Shown: positions 1 through 7,200, counted from the first letter of the stretch. The stretch: 10,720 nucleotides of DNA from DATHTC01 sp035456465 (GCA_035456465.1 DATIDD010000065.1:1-10720); one strand, 5' to 3'. The notes: generated by a model from the sequence alone, not told the origin. Numbers and translations are program-made.

Positions 1-3
1 CTG

Positions 4-477
4 ATGGACGAACGCACGCTCCACCGCGGGGCGGCTTTCGCCGCGATCGGGCTGGCCGTGTTGCTGCTCGTCGACCTGTTCCTCGCGTGGCAGGAGGTCA
101 CCGTGGACGTCGCGGGCGTGGTGCGGGTGAACGACATGGCCTCCGGCTGGGGCGGGTTCGGGCTGATCGCCGGGGCCCTCGCGATCGCGCTCATCCTGCT
201 CGAGCTGGACAACCTCCGGCTCGGCGTCGAGGAGCTCGGGCGCCGGACGATCGGTGCCGTCGCGCTCGCCCTCGGCGTGTTCCTCGCCACGACCGTGCAG
301 GCGCTGACGGGCGACGTCAGCGTCAGCGTCGCGACGGTCGGCGTCGAGGTGCAGTCGACGCGCTGGCCCGCCTACGTGGGCATCCTGCTGGCACTCGCCC
401 TCGTGGCGGCGACGCTCGCGCCGTTCCTCCGCACGGCCCACGCGCCGCGCGGGGCGATGCCGCACCGCACCGCCTGA
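4..477 (+). CDS. four-helix AWQ-motif membrane protein, function unknown
   Basis: The 157-residue product has four predicted membrane helices at about residues 9-28, 51-68, 82-102 and 121-142. The loop after helix 1 starts with AWQ (residues 28-30) followed by VTVD (32-35), then W49 and GF at 51-52. The same residues occur at identical positions in the 186-residue protein at 7258-7818, so the two are paralogues. The family is not one I can name, and no catalytic motif is visible. It probably sits in the cytoplasmic membrane with both ends inside. The ATG at 4 overlaps a possible TGA at 2-4 (TGATG), which suggests that a co-transcribed gene ends just outside the window. Because the window begins here, the ribosome binding site cannot be judged. 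Downstream is a hairpin and then a convergent microprotein gene. Coding status is well supported by the paralogue; function is unknown. Confidence 0.85.
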   Translation: MDERTLHRGAAFAAIGLAVLLLVDLFLAWQEVTVDVAGVVRVNDMASGWGGFGLIAGALAIALILLELDNLRLGVEELGRRTIGAVALALGVFLATTVQALTGDVSVSVATVGVEVQSTRWPAYVGILLALALVAATLAPFLRTAHAPRGAMPHRTA

Positions 478-484
478 GCGCTGC

Positions 485-515
485 GACGGGGCGTCCCGCT
501 CCGGGGCGCCCCGTC
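485..515. terminator. bidirectional hairpin terminator between convergent genes
   Basis: Perfect 9-bp arms (485-493 GACGGGGCG and 507-515 CGCCCCGTC) enclose a 13-nt loop. The hairpin begins 8 nt after the stop at 475-477 and ends just before the stop of the minus-strand microprotein at 517-519. There is no U tract, which is usual for GC-rich actinobacteria. Placement between two 3' ends supports a shared terminator. Confidence 0.6.
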
Positions 516-516
516 C

Positions 517-621
517 TCAGCCGGTGTGGCGGCCGCCGCGGCGAACGAGTGCGGCGGCGATCGCCGTCACGAGCACGGCGTAGCCGATGAGCGCGAGGAA
601 GATCATCAGGTCGGGATCCAT
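517..621 (-). CDS. 34-residue single-helix membrane microprotein
   Basis: The product is 34 residues long: a short N-terminus (MDPDL), one hydrophobic helix at about residues 6-26, then a basic tail (RRGGRH) that would place the C-terminus inside. The shape recalls small stabilising subunits such as KdpF, but no kdp genes are present and I do not assign it. GGAGG lies directly against the ATG at 621, which is too close for ideal use. An in-frame ATG at 606 has the same GGAGG 15 nt upstream, so the start is uncertain. The reading frame stays open farther upstream, but that part is Arg/Ala-rich and does not look coding. It is convergent with the membrane protein gene at 4-477 and divergent from the response regulator. 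Function unknown; a non-coding explanation remains possible. Confidence 0.45.
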   Translation of the reverse strand: MDPDLMIFLALIGYAVLVTAIAAALVRRGGRHTG

Positions 622-668
622 CCTCCGAGGGTGCCGGGCCGCGCACGCGGCCGAATCGGCGGCCGTCC

Positions 669-689
669 GCGATCCCGCTGCGGGATCGC
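669..689. promoter_or_regulatory. 21-bp palindrome, candidate operator
   Basis: Arms GCGATCCCG (669-677) and CGGGATCGC (681-689) are perfectly inverted around a CTG centre. It lies in the region between the divergent microprotein (start 621) and response regulator (start 773), about 70 nt upstream of the regulator's -10-like element. It could be a dimeric repressor or activator site. A short RNA hairpin is the alternative. Confidence 0.4.
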
Positions 690-760
690 CGCAACGGGCC
701 GCGACGGCGGTGTGCACGGAATCTCCACGAGACGCGCAACCCGTGCAGACGCCGCTGGCC

Positions 761-772
761 TACGCTGGGCGC
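761..772 (+). promoter_or_regulatory. -10 element for a leaderless response-regulator transcript
   Basis: TACGCT at 761-766 fits the actinobacterial TANNNT -10 pattern. Six bases separate it from GTG at 773, so transcription would begin at or next to the start codon. No Shine-Dalgarno sequence precedes that GTG. A -35 element is not convincing (AACCCG near 738-743). Confidence 0.5.
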
Positions 773-1456
773 GTGGACGCGCGACGGATCGTCGTGATCG
801 AGGACGAGGACGCGATCGCCGACGCCGTGGCCGCGCGGCTGCGCTCGGAGGGGTTCGCGGTCGAGGTCGCCGCGGACGGGCCCTCCGGCGTCGAGCTGTG
901 TCGCGTCTTCCGCCCGGACCTGGTCGTCCTCGACCTGATGCTACCGGGGCTCGACGGGCTCGAGGTCTGCCGCCGAGTCCAGCGCGATCGCGCCGTGCCG
1001 GTGCTGATGCTGACTGCCCGCGACTCGGAGACGGATCTCGAGGTGGGGCTCGCCGTCGGCGCGGACGACTACCTGACCAAGCCGTTCAGCCCACGGGAGC
1101 TCGTGGCCCGCGTGCGGGCGCTGCTGCGGCGCGCCGACCGCTCCGCCGCCTCGGGGGCCGAGCCGATCCGCCTCGGCTCGCTCCTCATCGATCCCGCGAC
1201 GCGTCGCGTGACGCTGGCGGGCAGCGACGTCCACCTGACCCCGACCGAGTTCGACCTGCTCCACCACCTCGCCCGGACGCCGCACGTCGTCTACGGCCGC
1301 CGCGGCCTGCTCGAGCAGGTCTGGGGCTACCGCGTGGGCGCCGGCGAGCGCACCGTGGACTCGCACGTGCGCGCGATCCGGCGCAAGCTCGGGCACGGGC
1401 TGATCAGGACCGTCCACGGGATCGGCTACGCGCTCGACACGCATCCGCTCCTGTGA
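773..1456 (+). CDS. OmpR/PhoB-family response regulator
   Basis: The 227-residue cytoplasmic transcription regulator has an N-terminal receiver domain (about 4-118) and a C-terminal winged-helix DNA-binding domain (about 131-223). Receiver residues are intact: acidic pocket E10/D11, phospho-acceptor D54 in VVLDLMLPGLDG, T81 and K103 in LTKPFSP. The effector half shows LTPTEFDLLHHLA, then the recognition-helix region RTVDSHVRAIRRKL and the closing IRTVHGIGYAL. I chose GTG 773 because the receiver fold starts immediately after it (VDARRIVVIEDED) and the upstream in-frame residues look non-coding. The kinase gene overlaps its stop by 4 nt (GTGA), so the two are co-transcribed and translationally coupled, and the kinase is the expected phosphodonor. 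It cannot be given a name such as PhoP, PhoB or MprA from sequence alone. Confidence 0.95.
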   Translation: MDARRIVVIEDEDAIADAVAARLRSEGFAVEVAADGPSGVELCRVFRPDLVVLDLMLPGLDGLEVCRRVQRDRAVPVLMLTARDSETDLEVGLAVGADDYLTKPFSPRELVARVRALLRRADRSAASGAEPIRLGSLLIDPATRRVTLAGSDVHLTPTEFDLLHHLARTPHVVYGRRGLLEQVWGYRVGAGERTVDSHVRAIRRKLGHGLIRTVHGIGYALDTHPLL

Positions 1457-2448
1457 GGCCCCTCGACTTCCTGCGCTCGCTGAAGCTGAAGCTCGGCGTC
1501 GTGATCGTGGCCGCCGTCGGGCTGACCGCGCTCGTCCTCTCGCTCGGCGACCGCGACGGCACCTCCGCCTGGGTCACCGGCCTCGTCGCGGTCGCGGTCG
1601 CGCTCGTGGTGGTGCAGGTGCTGGCACACGGGATGACGGCCCCGCTCCGCGAGATGGTCGCTGCGGCGCGCGCGATGGCGCGGGGCGAGTACGGCCTCCG
1701 CGTGACCGCGACGTCGCGCGACGAGGTGGGGGAGCTGGCGCGGGCGTTCAACGCGATGGCGGCGGAGCTCGCCGAGGTCGACCGCATGCGGCGCGACCTC
1801 GTCGCGAACGCGTCCCACGAGCTGCGGACGCCGATCGGCGCGCTCCGGGCGATGCTCGAGAACGCCGTCGACGGAGTCCAGCCGCTCGACGAGGCGGCGG
1901 CGGCGCGGATGCTCGTGCAGGTGGAGCGGCTCGGGGCGCTCGTGGAGCAGCTGCTCGAGCTGTCGAGGCTCGAGTCGGGCGCGATCCCGCTCGAGCGGTC
2001 GCCGGTCGAGGTCGGCGAGCTGCTCCGGGAGGTCGCCGAGGAATGGCGGCCGCGCGCCGCCGAGCGCGGGATCCGCGTCGAGGTCGACGCGGCGTCGCCG
2101 CTCGCGCTGAGCGCCGACCGCGGCCGGATCCGGCAGGTGGTCGAGAACCTCGCCTCGAACGCCGTCCGGCACTCGCCGCCCGGCGGCCGGGTGGTGCTGG
2201 GCGCCCGGCGGGTCGACGGGCGGGTGCGGCTCGAGGTCGCCGACCAGGGCTCGGGGATCGCGCCCGAGGAGGCGGAGCGCGTGTTCGAGCGCTTCTACCG
2301 CGCCGACGCGGCACGGTCGGCCGCGGACGGAGGCGTGGGTCTCGGGCTCTCGATCGCCCGGTGGATCGTCGACCTGCACGGCGGCTCGATCCGCGCCGAG
2401 GCACCGGGCGAGGGAGGCTGCCGGATGGTCGTCGAGCTGCCGCGGTGA
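1453..2448 (+). CDS. sensor histidine kinase, two helices with HAMP, no sensor domain
   Basis: The 331-residue membrane kinase autophosphorylates and should donate phosphate to the regulator encoded just upstream. Two membrane helices lie at about 14-31 and 40-58, separated by only about 8 residues (LGDRDGTS). Then come a HAMP linker (about 58-110), a HisKA dimerisation domain with phospho-acceptor H122 in NASHELRTPIG, and an HATPase domain with N box (ENLASNAVRHS, 231-241), G1 (DQGSGI, 264-269), F box (FERFYR, 278-283) and G2 (GVGLGLSIA). All catalytic boxes are intact. GTG 1453 overlaps the regulator's TGA (GTGA), fixing a coupled start. The open frame extends upstream through the regulator gene, but that part is an out-of-frame shadow. 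With almost no extracytoplasmic loop, it probably senses through the membrane or through a partner protein. Confidence 0.95.
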   Translation: MRPLDFLRSLKLKLGVVIVAAVGLTALVLSLGDRDGTSAWVTGLVAVAVALVVVQVLAHGMTAPLREMVAAARAMARGEYGLRVTATSRDEVGELARAFNAMAAELAEVDRMRRDLVANASHELRTPIGALRAMLENAVDGVQPLDEAAAARMLVQVERLGALVEQLLELSRLESGAIPLERSPVEVGELLREVAEEWRPRAAERGIRVEVDAASPLALSADRGRIRQVVENLASNAVRHSPPGGRVVLGARRVDGRVRLEVADQGSGIAPEEAERVFERFYRADAARSAADGGVGLGLSIARWIVDLHGGSIRAEAPGEGGCRMVVELPR

Positions 2449-2455
2449 GTCGTGA

Positions 2456-2487
2456 GCCTGCCCGGCGGGGCGAGCCGCCGGGCAGGC
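2456..2487. terminator. strong bidirectional hairpin terminator
   Basis: A perfect 13-bp stem (2456-2468 with 2475-2487, core CCTGCCCGGCGG) encloses a 6-nt loop, GGCGAG. It sits between the kinase stop (2446-2448) and the stop of the convergent phytase-like gene (2497-2499). No U tract follows on either strand. Confidence 0.75.
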
Positions 2488-2496
2488 ACGCGGACG

Positions 2497-3615
2497 CTAG
2501 CTCGGCGAGACGCCGAACAGCAGGAACTGCGTGAACTGGATCGGGCTGAAGTTGTTGTCGCTGACGAGCAGGAGCGAGCGGCGGCCGTCGGGCAGGTCCG
2601 GGCCGAACGCCATCCCCTCGACGTTGTCGAGCGGGAGCCCGAGCGTGTCGAGGTCGAGCAGCAGCGTCTTCTCGGCGGGCCGGAGCGTGCCGAGCAGGGC
2701 TGCGAGGCTGTCGAAGCCGTCGACGTCGTCCGCCCCCGGCAGCGCGACGCGGTAGAGCTTGATCTTGTTGCCCGTGCCCGGGGCGCCGACCGAGAACGAC
2801 CGCTCCATCGAGAGCAGGAACTCGTTGTTCAGCGGCAGCAGCTCCACGAGGCCGTTGACGGCGAACGCCGTCGCCGGGACCGGCGTCTCGGCGATCGGGT
2901 CGGTCCAGTAGACGTACTGTCGGTCGAGGCGCCCCGTCTGGAGGTTGTAGCGGAGCAGGCGTGCGGGACTCCCGCCCGCCAGGGTCGCAGGCGGCCCGTC
3001 CTGGACGGCCGCGTTCTCGGTGCCGGTGAAGAGGAAGCGGCCGTTCGGTGCGACGCCCGCGCTCTCGAAGCCGAGGTTGAGGCGGACGCCGCGGGTTCCC
3101 GTCGCGTTCGGCAGGAACGTCGTCGGCAGCGGCAGCGCGCCGAGGAACGAGCCGTCGCGCGCGTAGCGCCGGACGAACGGGTCGATCAGCCGGCTGCTGA
3201 AGCCCTCCGAGGTGACGACGAGCGTCCCGTCCTTCGCGAGCGCGATCCCCTCGGGGTCGACGCTCGTCGGGGCGAAGGGCTGCCCGTTCGCGTCCTCGAG
3301 CGGCGTCACGTCCAGGAACTGCACGTCGCCGTCCTGGAGCCGGCCGTCGGAGACGTCCACGCGCAGCGTGTAGAAGCGGACCGGGCTCAGCACGCCCTGG
3401 TCGTCGGAGATGCTGAGGAACACGTTCTCGGCGGGGTCGTACGCGATGCTCGAGAGCCCTCCCACGGTCGTGCCGGCGAACGTCGTCCCCGTCGGCACGA
3501 TCGCCTGCCCGAGGAACTCGAGCTCGGGCGTCGGGCCCGTCGCCGCCGCGGCCGTTCCGCCCGCGCACGCCGCCACGAGCGTCGCGAGCAGCGTCGCGAT
3601 CGTTCTGCGTCCCAT
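2497..3615 (-). CDS. exported esterase-like phytase family protein
   Basis: This 372-residue protein belongs to the family annotated as "esterase-like activity of phytase", a beta-propeller-like group related to phytases and phosphoesterases. True substrates are mostly unproven. Family signatures seen: SVDPEGIA (118-125), TSEGFSSRLIDPF (135-147), LNLGFESAGVAPNGRFLFTG (179-198), LLSMERSFS (267-275), NKIKLYRVAL (283-292), NVEGMAFGPDLPDG (331-344) and LLVSDNNFSPIQ (349-360). A signal peptide covers about residues 1-26. VAAC with Cys17 matches a lipobox, so it may be a lipoprotein, although a Sec cleavage site near the following alanines is also possible. ATG 3615 was chosen over an upstream extension because GGGGAGG lies 6 nt before it and the signal peptide begins there. 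It acts outside the membrane. It is convergent with the two-component pair and divergent from 3798-4034. Confidence 0.9.
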   Translation of the reverse strand: MGRRTIATLLATLVAACAGGTAAAATGPTPELEFLGQAIVPTGTTFAGTTVGGLSSIAYDPAENVFLSISDDQGVLSPVRFYTLRVDVSDGRLQDGDVQFLDVTPLEDANGQPFAPTSVDPEGIALAKDGTLVVTSEGFSSRLIDPFVRRYARDGSFLGALPLPTTFLPNATGTRGVRLNLGFESAGVAPNGRFLFTGTENAAVQDGPPATLAGGSPARLLRYNLQTGRLDRQYVYWTDPIAETPVPATAFAVNGLVELLPLNNEFLLSMERSFSVGAPGTGNKIKLYRVALPGADDVDGFDSLAALLGTLRPAEKTLLLDLDTLGLPLDNVEGMAFGPDLPDGRRSLLLVSDNNFSPIQFTQFLLFGVSPS

Positions 3616-3621
3616 CGTGAG

Positions 3622-3628
3622 CCTCCCC
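3622..3628 (-). promoter_or_regulatory. Shine-Dalgarno site fixing the phytase-like start
   Basis: Read on the minus strand, GGGGAGG lies 6 nt before ATG 3615. It supports that start over the 50-residue-longer open frame beginning at 3765. The remaining divergent region to 3797 (about 170 nt) shows only a weak TAGCGT -10-like word on the minus strand at 3659-3664, with no matching -35. Confidence 0.7.
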
Positions 3629-3797
3629 TGTTCGCGTGTAGGCGCTGACGCGTCCCGAACGCTAACGGGCGCGGCGACCACGGCTCGGCGGTACCGGTCG
3701 AGGACGAGGCGGCCGTGCGCGCGCACGCGGCGCCCGCACCCCTCGGCGCGCCCGTCCCGTTGCACCGGGAGAGACCGTGCGACGGCAAGGAGGACGC

Positions 3798-4034
3798 ATG
3801 CCGAGCAAGCGTGCGAACGTCAAGAACGAGCGCCAGTACGAGGCCCTGAAGGAGAAGGGGATGTCGAAGGAGCGGGCGGCGAGGATCGCGAACTCGCCGG
3901 GCGCCTCCAGCCGCGGGGGCAAGGCGTCCCACTCCGGCTCGTCCGGGAGCGGCTCGAGCCAGGGCGGCACGACCGCGCAGAAGAAGGCCGCCGGTCGCAA
4001 GGGCGGCCGCGCGACCGCGCGCAAGCGCCGCTAG
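3798..4034 (+). CDS. small basic protein, DUF7218/Rho-termination-factor-like
   Basis: The 78-residue product is strongly basic. The N-terminal part (KNERQYEALKEKGMSKERAA, followed by RIANSP) matches the pattern of small actinobacterial proteins often annotated as DUF7218 or, loosely, "Rho termination factor". Residues 35-58 are a Ser/Gly-rich linker. The tail (KKAAGRKGGRATARKRR) contains a KGG-type motif and Lys/Arg clusters like histone H1 tails, so nucleic-acid binding is plausible but unproven. ATG 3798 is preceded by AAGGAGG (3787-3793) with a 4-nt gap. An in-frame start at 3777 would lie before this site and is less likely. Its TAG at 4032-4034 overlaps the stop of the convergent hydrolase gene in one CTAG. 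No role for this family is established to my knowledge. Confidence 0.8.
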   Translation: MPSKRANVKNERQYEALKEKGMSKERAARIANSPGASSRGGKASHSGSSGSGSSQGGTTAQKKAAGRKGGRATARKRR

Positions 4035-4744
4035 AGGACGAGCGTCTCGCCGTCCTCCGGGACGAGCGCCCCGGGGACGCGGGCACGCACGTCGGCGCGC
4101 GTGTCGACGCAGTGGTTCATCGCCTCGAGGTGGACGACCACGACCGTCGGCACGCGCGCCGCGACCTCGCGCACGTCGTCCGTCGTCATCACGAGCGGCC
4201 CGCCCTCGTGGAAGCGCGCGGCGCTGCCGTTCACGACCGCCACCCGGGGACGGTGCCGGGCGATCGCGCCCTCGACCTCGGTGCACCAGACCGTGTCGCC
4301 GGCGACGTAGAGCTCGCCCAGGACGAAGCCGCTGACGGGGCCGAGGGCGTCGGCCAGCGCGCCGTGGCCGTGCCGCCCGTCGGTGCGCGCGATCCGCAGC
4401 CCCCGCCAGTCGAGGACGTCCGCCACCGGCCGCGGGGCGAAGCCGAGCTCCTCGAGCCGCGTCGCGTCGCCCGGCTGGCAGAAGAGCGCCACGTCCCGGG
4501 GCAGCAGCCGCTCGGCGGCGCCGTCGAAGTGGTCGCGGTGGAGATGGGTGACGACGACGGCGTCGAGCCCGCGGACGAGCTCCGCCGCCGGCCGCGGGAG
4601 CGGAACGAGCGGGTTCCGGCGCGGGTCCGGCGTGTCCTCGACGGGCGGCCGTGCCCCGACGTCGTCCAGCATCGGGTCGACGAGCACCCGCCGGCCGTCG
4701 AGCTCGAGCAGCAGCGTCGCGTTGCGGACCAGGGTGAGGGACAG
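4031..4744 (-). CDS. metallo-beta-lactamase-fold metal-dependent hydrolase, start unresolved
   Basis: This is a UlaG-like MBL-fold hydrolase, expected to be cytoplasmic. With the proposed CTG start at 4744 it has 237 residues. Metal ligands are visible: THLHRDHFDG with H67, H69, D71 and H72, then a candidate H125 or H127 (GRHGHG), D150 (VAGDTVWC) and H205 (VVVHLEAMNH). Substrate is unknown. The expected first strand, LTLVRNATLLLELDGRRV (residues 3-20), lies upstream of the first GTG in frame (4687). That GTG has no Shine-Dalgarno and would remove the strand. No ATG, GTG or TTG exists in frame farther upstream, through the N-terminus, so CTG 4744 (or 4732) is suggested. A conventional call would be 4031-4687. 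A sequencing frameshift is the alternative. Its stop shares CTAG with the convergent gene at 3798-4034. Confidence 0.82.
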   Translation of the reverse strand: MSLTLVRNATLLLELDGRRVLVDPMLDDVGARPPVEDTPDPRRNPLVPLPRPAAELVRGLDAVVVTHLHRDHFDGAAERLLPRDVALFCQPGDATRLEELGFAPRPVADVLDWRGLRIARTDGRHGHGALADALGPVSGFVLGELYVAGDTVWCTEVEGAIARHRPRVAVVNGSAARFHEGGPLVMTTDDVREVAARVPTVVVVHLEAMNHCVDTRADVRARVPGALVPEDGETLVL

Positions 4745-4857
4745 CGCCGGAACGCGGCGATTCTGCCCGCAGCGGCCGGCTCCGGGTGGCGGCCGACCGG
4801 TCCGCGTGCTTGACTCTCCCCTGGCCGCCCCCCGCCACGAAGCACTCCCCGGTACCC
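4745..4857. other. divergent intergenic region between hydrolase and kinase
   Basis: About 113 nt separate the two divergent starts. On the minus strand CAGAAT (4760-4765) is a -10-like word, 6 nt upstream of an in-frame GTT codon of the hydrolase. On the plus strand TTGACT (4810-4815) resembles a -35, but no acceptable -10 follows at 16-19 nt. Neither promoter is certain. Confidence 0.3.
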
Positions 4858-7200
4858 GTGCGCTTCGATCGCCCAGGCCTCCGTCACGTCGCCGTCGCCC
4901 TCGCCGGGGTCGCGGTGCAGGCCGCGCTCGCCGCGCCGGTCGGCGACTGGCAGGACGAGGTGCCGAGCGTCGTCGTCGCCGCGGGGATCCTCGTCGCCGT
5001 CCTCGCCGGCGCGTTCGGCGGCATCTGGGCCGGCCTCGTCGTCGCCGCGGCCGGGTGGGCGCTCCAGCTCGTCCTCGTCGCCGACGACGGGACGGAGGCG
5101 CTGCTGGCGCTGCCGGCGTGGCTCGCCGCGGCCGGCGCCGCCGGCTGGGTCGCCGACAGCCTCGGACGCCGCTCGGCCGAGCGCGAGTCGGCGCTGAGCG
5201 AGCTCGACGACCTGCGCGCCGACGCCGCCGAGGTGACGCCCCTGCGGAAGCGGCTCGGTGACACGGACGCCCGGCTGCGGTCGCTGGTCGAGCATGTGCC
5301 GCTCGTGACCTACGTCCATCCTCCGGGCAGGCGGGACGAGCCCGTCCTCGTGGCCCCGCAGATCGACCGCCTGCTCGGCTACACCGCCGACGAGTGGCTC
5401 GCGGATCCGGGCCTCCATGCCCGGCTCGTCCATCCCGACGACCGCGATCGGGCGCTCGCGGAGGTCGGCTCGGGCCCCGACGGGAGCTCGCCGCTCCGGA
5501 CGGAGTACCGCATGCTCGCGCGCGACGGCCGCATCGTCTGGGTCCGCGACGAGGCCGTCGTCGTGCTCGACGGCGCCGGCGAGCCGCTCTGCGTCCAGGG
5601 CCACCTCCTCGACGTCACCGAGCGACGCACCGCGGACGACGAGCGCCGCCGCCTCCGGGCCGCCGAGGCCGCGGCGACCGCCGACGCCCTCGACCGCCAG
5701 CGCCGGGTCGACGTCGTCGGCGAGGCCGCAGTCGTGCTCGCCTCGTCGCTCGACTACCGGGTGACGATCCGGGCCGTGGCCGGGCTCGCCGTGCGGGAGC
5801 TGTGCGACTGGTGCATCGCCGACGTGCTGGAGGAGGACGGGGACCTCGTCCGGGTCGCGGCCGAGCGCGCCGAGCCGGCGGAGGCGCTCCCCGCGCCCGG
5901 TCCGGAGCCCGAGCCCGAGGTGGCGGAGGTCGTCGACGCGCAGGCCCCGGCCCTGTCGGACTCGCGCATGTGCGTCCCGCTCGTGTCGCGGGGCCGCCGG
6001 GCCGTGGGGGCGCTCACGTTCCTCGCGGGCGAGCACGGCCGCCGCTTCACCTCCGACGACCTCTCCTGGGCCCAGGCGCTCGCCGGCATGGCCGCGATCG
6101 CGATCGACAACGCCCGGCTCTACGAGGAGGCCGAGACGCGGGCGGAGGCGACGCGCGTCCTGACCTACGTCGGCGACGGCGTGTTCCTGCTCGACCGCGC
6201 CGGCGTCGTCCGCCTGTGGAACCCGGCGGCGGAGGCGATCACCGGGCTCCCCTCGGCGAGCGTCCTCGGCCGCGCCGCCGCCGAGGCGATCCCGGGCTGG
6301 GCGGAGCTCGCGGAGCGCGCACCGCCCGCCGCGGCACCGGCGCCGGCCCGAGCGGAGGCGCTGCCGATCGAGACCGAGCGGGGCGAGCGCTGGATCTCGA
6401 TCTCGGGCGTCGAGTTCTTCGGCGGCACCGTCTACGCGTTCCGCGACATCACCGACGCGCACCGGCTCGACGAGCTCCAGGCCGACTTCATCGCGACGGC
6501 CTCCCACGAGCTCCGGACGCCGCTCGCGGCCGTCTACGGCGCCGCGCAGACGCTGCGCCGCCACGACTTCGCGCTCGACGAGGCCGGGCGCGAGCGCTTC
6601 ATCTCGCTGATCGTGGACGAGTCGGACCGCCTCGGCCGGATCGTCAACCAGATCCTGCTCGCGAACCAGCTCGACGTCGGCCGCCTCGACCTCCTCACCG
6701 AGCCGTTCGACGCGGTCGAGCTCGTGGAGCGGGTCGCGGAGGCCGCGCGCACGCACATGCCGCCCCACATCTCGATCGACGTCGACGCGCCGGAGCCGGT
6801 GCCCGCGGTCGCCGCGGACCGCGACCGGGTGCGGCAGATCCTGGTCAACCTCGTCGACAACGCGATCAAGTACTCGCCCGACGGCGGGACGATCGAGCTC
6901 GGCGTCACGACCGCCGACGGCGCGGTGCTGTTCCAGGTGCGCGACGAGGGGCTCGGGATCCCGCCGGAGGAGCAGCCGCGCGTGTTCGAGAAGTTCTACC
7001 GCCTCGATCCCGACATGACCCGCGGGATCGGCGGCACCGGGCTCGGCCTCTACATCTGCAGCGAGCTCATCGAGCGGATGGGCGGCCGGATCTGGGTCGA
7101 GTCCCGCGAGGAGCGCGGCTCGAGCTTCTACTTCGAGCTGCCGAGCGTCGACGCGCCGCGGGCGCACGGGAAGCGCGAGGGCGCCGAGCGCGCCGCCTAG
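4858..7200 (+). CDS. PAS-GAF-PAS sensor histidine kinase, orphan
   Basis: This 780-residue membrane sensor kinase has about three N-terminal helices (roughly 9-26, 36-75 as a pair, 80-98) and a short coiled segment (105-145). A PAS domain follows (about 137-257, with HPDDRDRA at 192-199 and the PAC-like end GHLLDVTERR). Then come a GAF domain (about 285-421, ending AAIAIDNARLYEEA) and a second PAS (about 431-535). HisKA has H550 in ATASHELRTPLA. HATPase has N box VNLVDNAIKYS (663-673), G1 DEGLGI (696-701), F box FEKFYR and G2 GGTGLGLYI. All boxes are intact. GTG 4858 is preferred to GTG 4786 because the extra 24 residues are not hydrophobic or domain-like, but the site lacks a clear Shine-Dalgarno. 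No response regulator is adjacent. The AWQ membrane protein follows 57 nt later and may be a partner. Confidence 0.92.
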   Translation: MRFDRPGLRHVAVALAGVAVQAALAAPVGDWQDEVPSVVVAAGILVAVLAGAFGGIWAGLVVAAAGWALQLVLVADDGTEALLALPAWLAAAGAAGWVADSLGRRSAERESALSELDDLRADAAEVTPLRKRLGDTDARLRSLVEHVPLVTYVHPPGRRDEPVLVAPQIDRLLGYTADEWLADPGLHARLVHPDDRDRALAEVGSGPDGSSPLRTEYRMLARDGRIVWVRDEAVVVLDGAGEPLCVQGHLLDVTERRTADDERRRLRAAEAAATADALDRQRRVDVVGEAAVVLASSLDYRVTIRAVAGLAVRELCDWCIADVLEEDGDLVRVAAERAEPAEALPAPGPEPEPEVAEVVDAQAPALSDSRMCVPLVSRGRRAVGALTFLAGEHGRRFTSDDLSWAQALAGMAAIAIDNARLYEEAETRAEATRVLTYVGDGVFLLDRAGVVRLWNPAAEAITGLPSASVLGRAAAEAIPGWAELAERAPPAAAPAPARAEALPIETERGERWISISGVEFFGGTVYAFRDITDAHRLDELQADFIATASHELRTPLAAVYGAAQTLRRHDFALDEAGRERFISLIVDESDRLGRIVNQILLANQLDVGRLDLLTEPFDAVELVERVAEAARTHMPPHISIDVDAPEPVPAVAADRDRVRQILVNLVDNAIKYSPDGGTIELGVTTADGAVLFQVRDEGLGIPPEEQPRVFEKFYRLDPDMTRGIGGTGLGLYICSELIERMGGRIWVESREERGSSFYFELPSVDAPRAHGKREGAERAA

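Noticed and set aside
587..772. Upstream start for the response regulator
   Set aside because: The added 62 residues are not part of the receiver fold, and they span the palindrome and the -10 element.
526..1452. N-terminal extension of the small kinase
   Set aside because: It reads out of frame through the response regulator and is Arg-rich. The GTGA overlap gives a normal coupled start at 1453.
1748..3568. 606-residue open frame on the minus strand
   Set aside because: Arg/Pro-rich shadow spanning the kinase and the phytase-like gene in the wrong frame, with no recognisable domain.
4810..4815. TTGACT as a -35 element for the large kinase
   Set aside because: No TANNNT-like -10 occurs at 16-19 nt; the bases there are CG-rich.
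4786..4857. Earlier GTG start for the large kinase
   Set aside because: The added 24 residues show no helix or domain and leave only about 40 nt for two divergent promoters. It cannot be wholly excluded.
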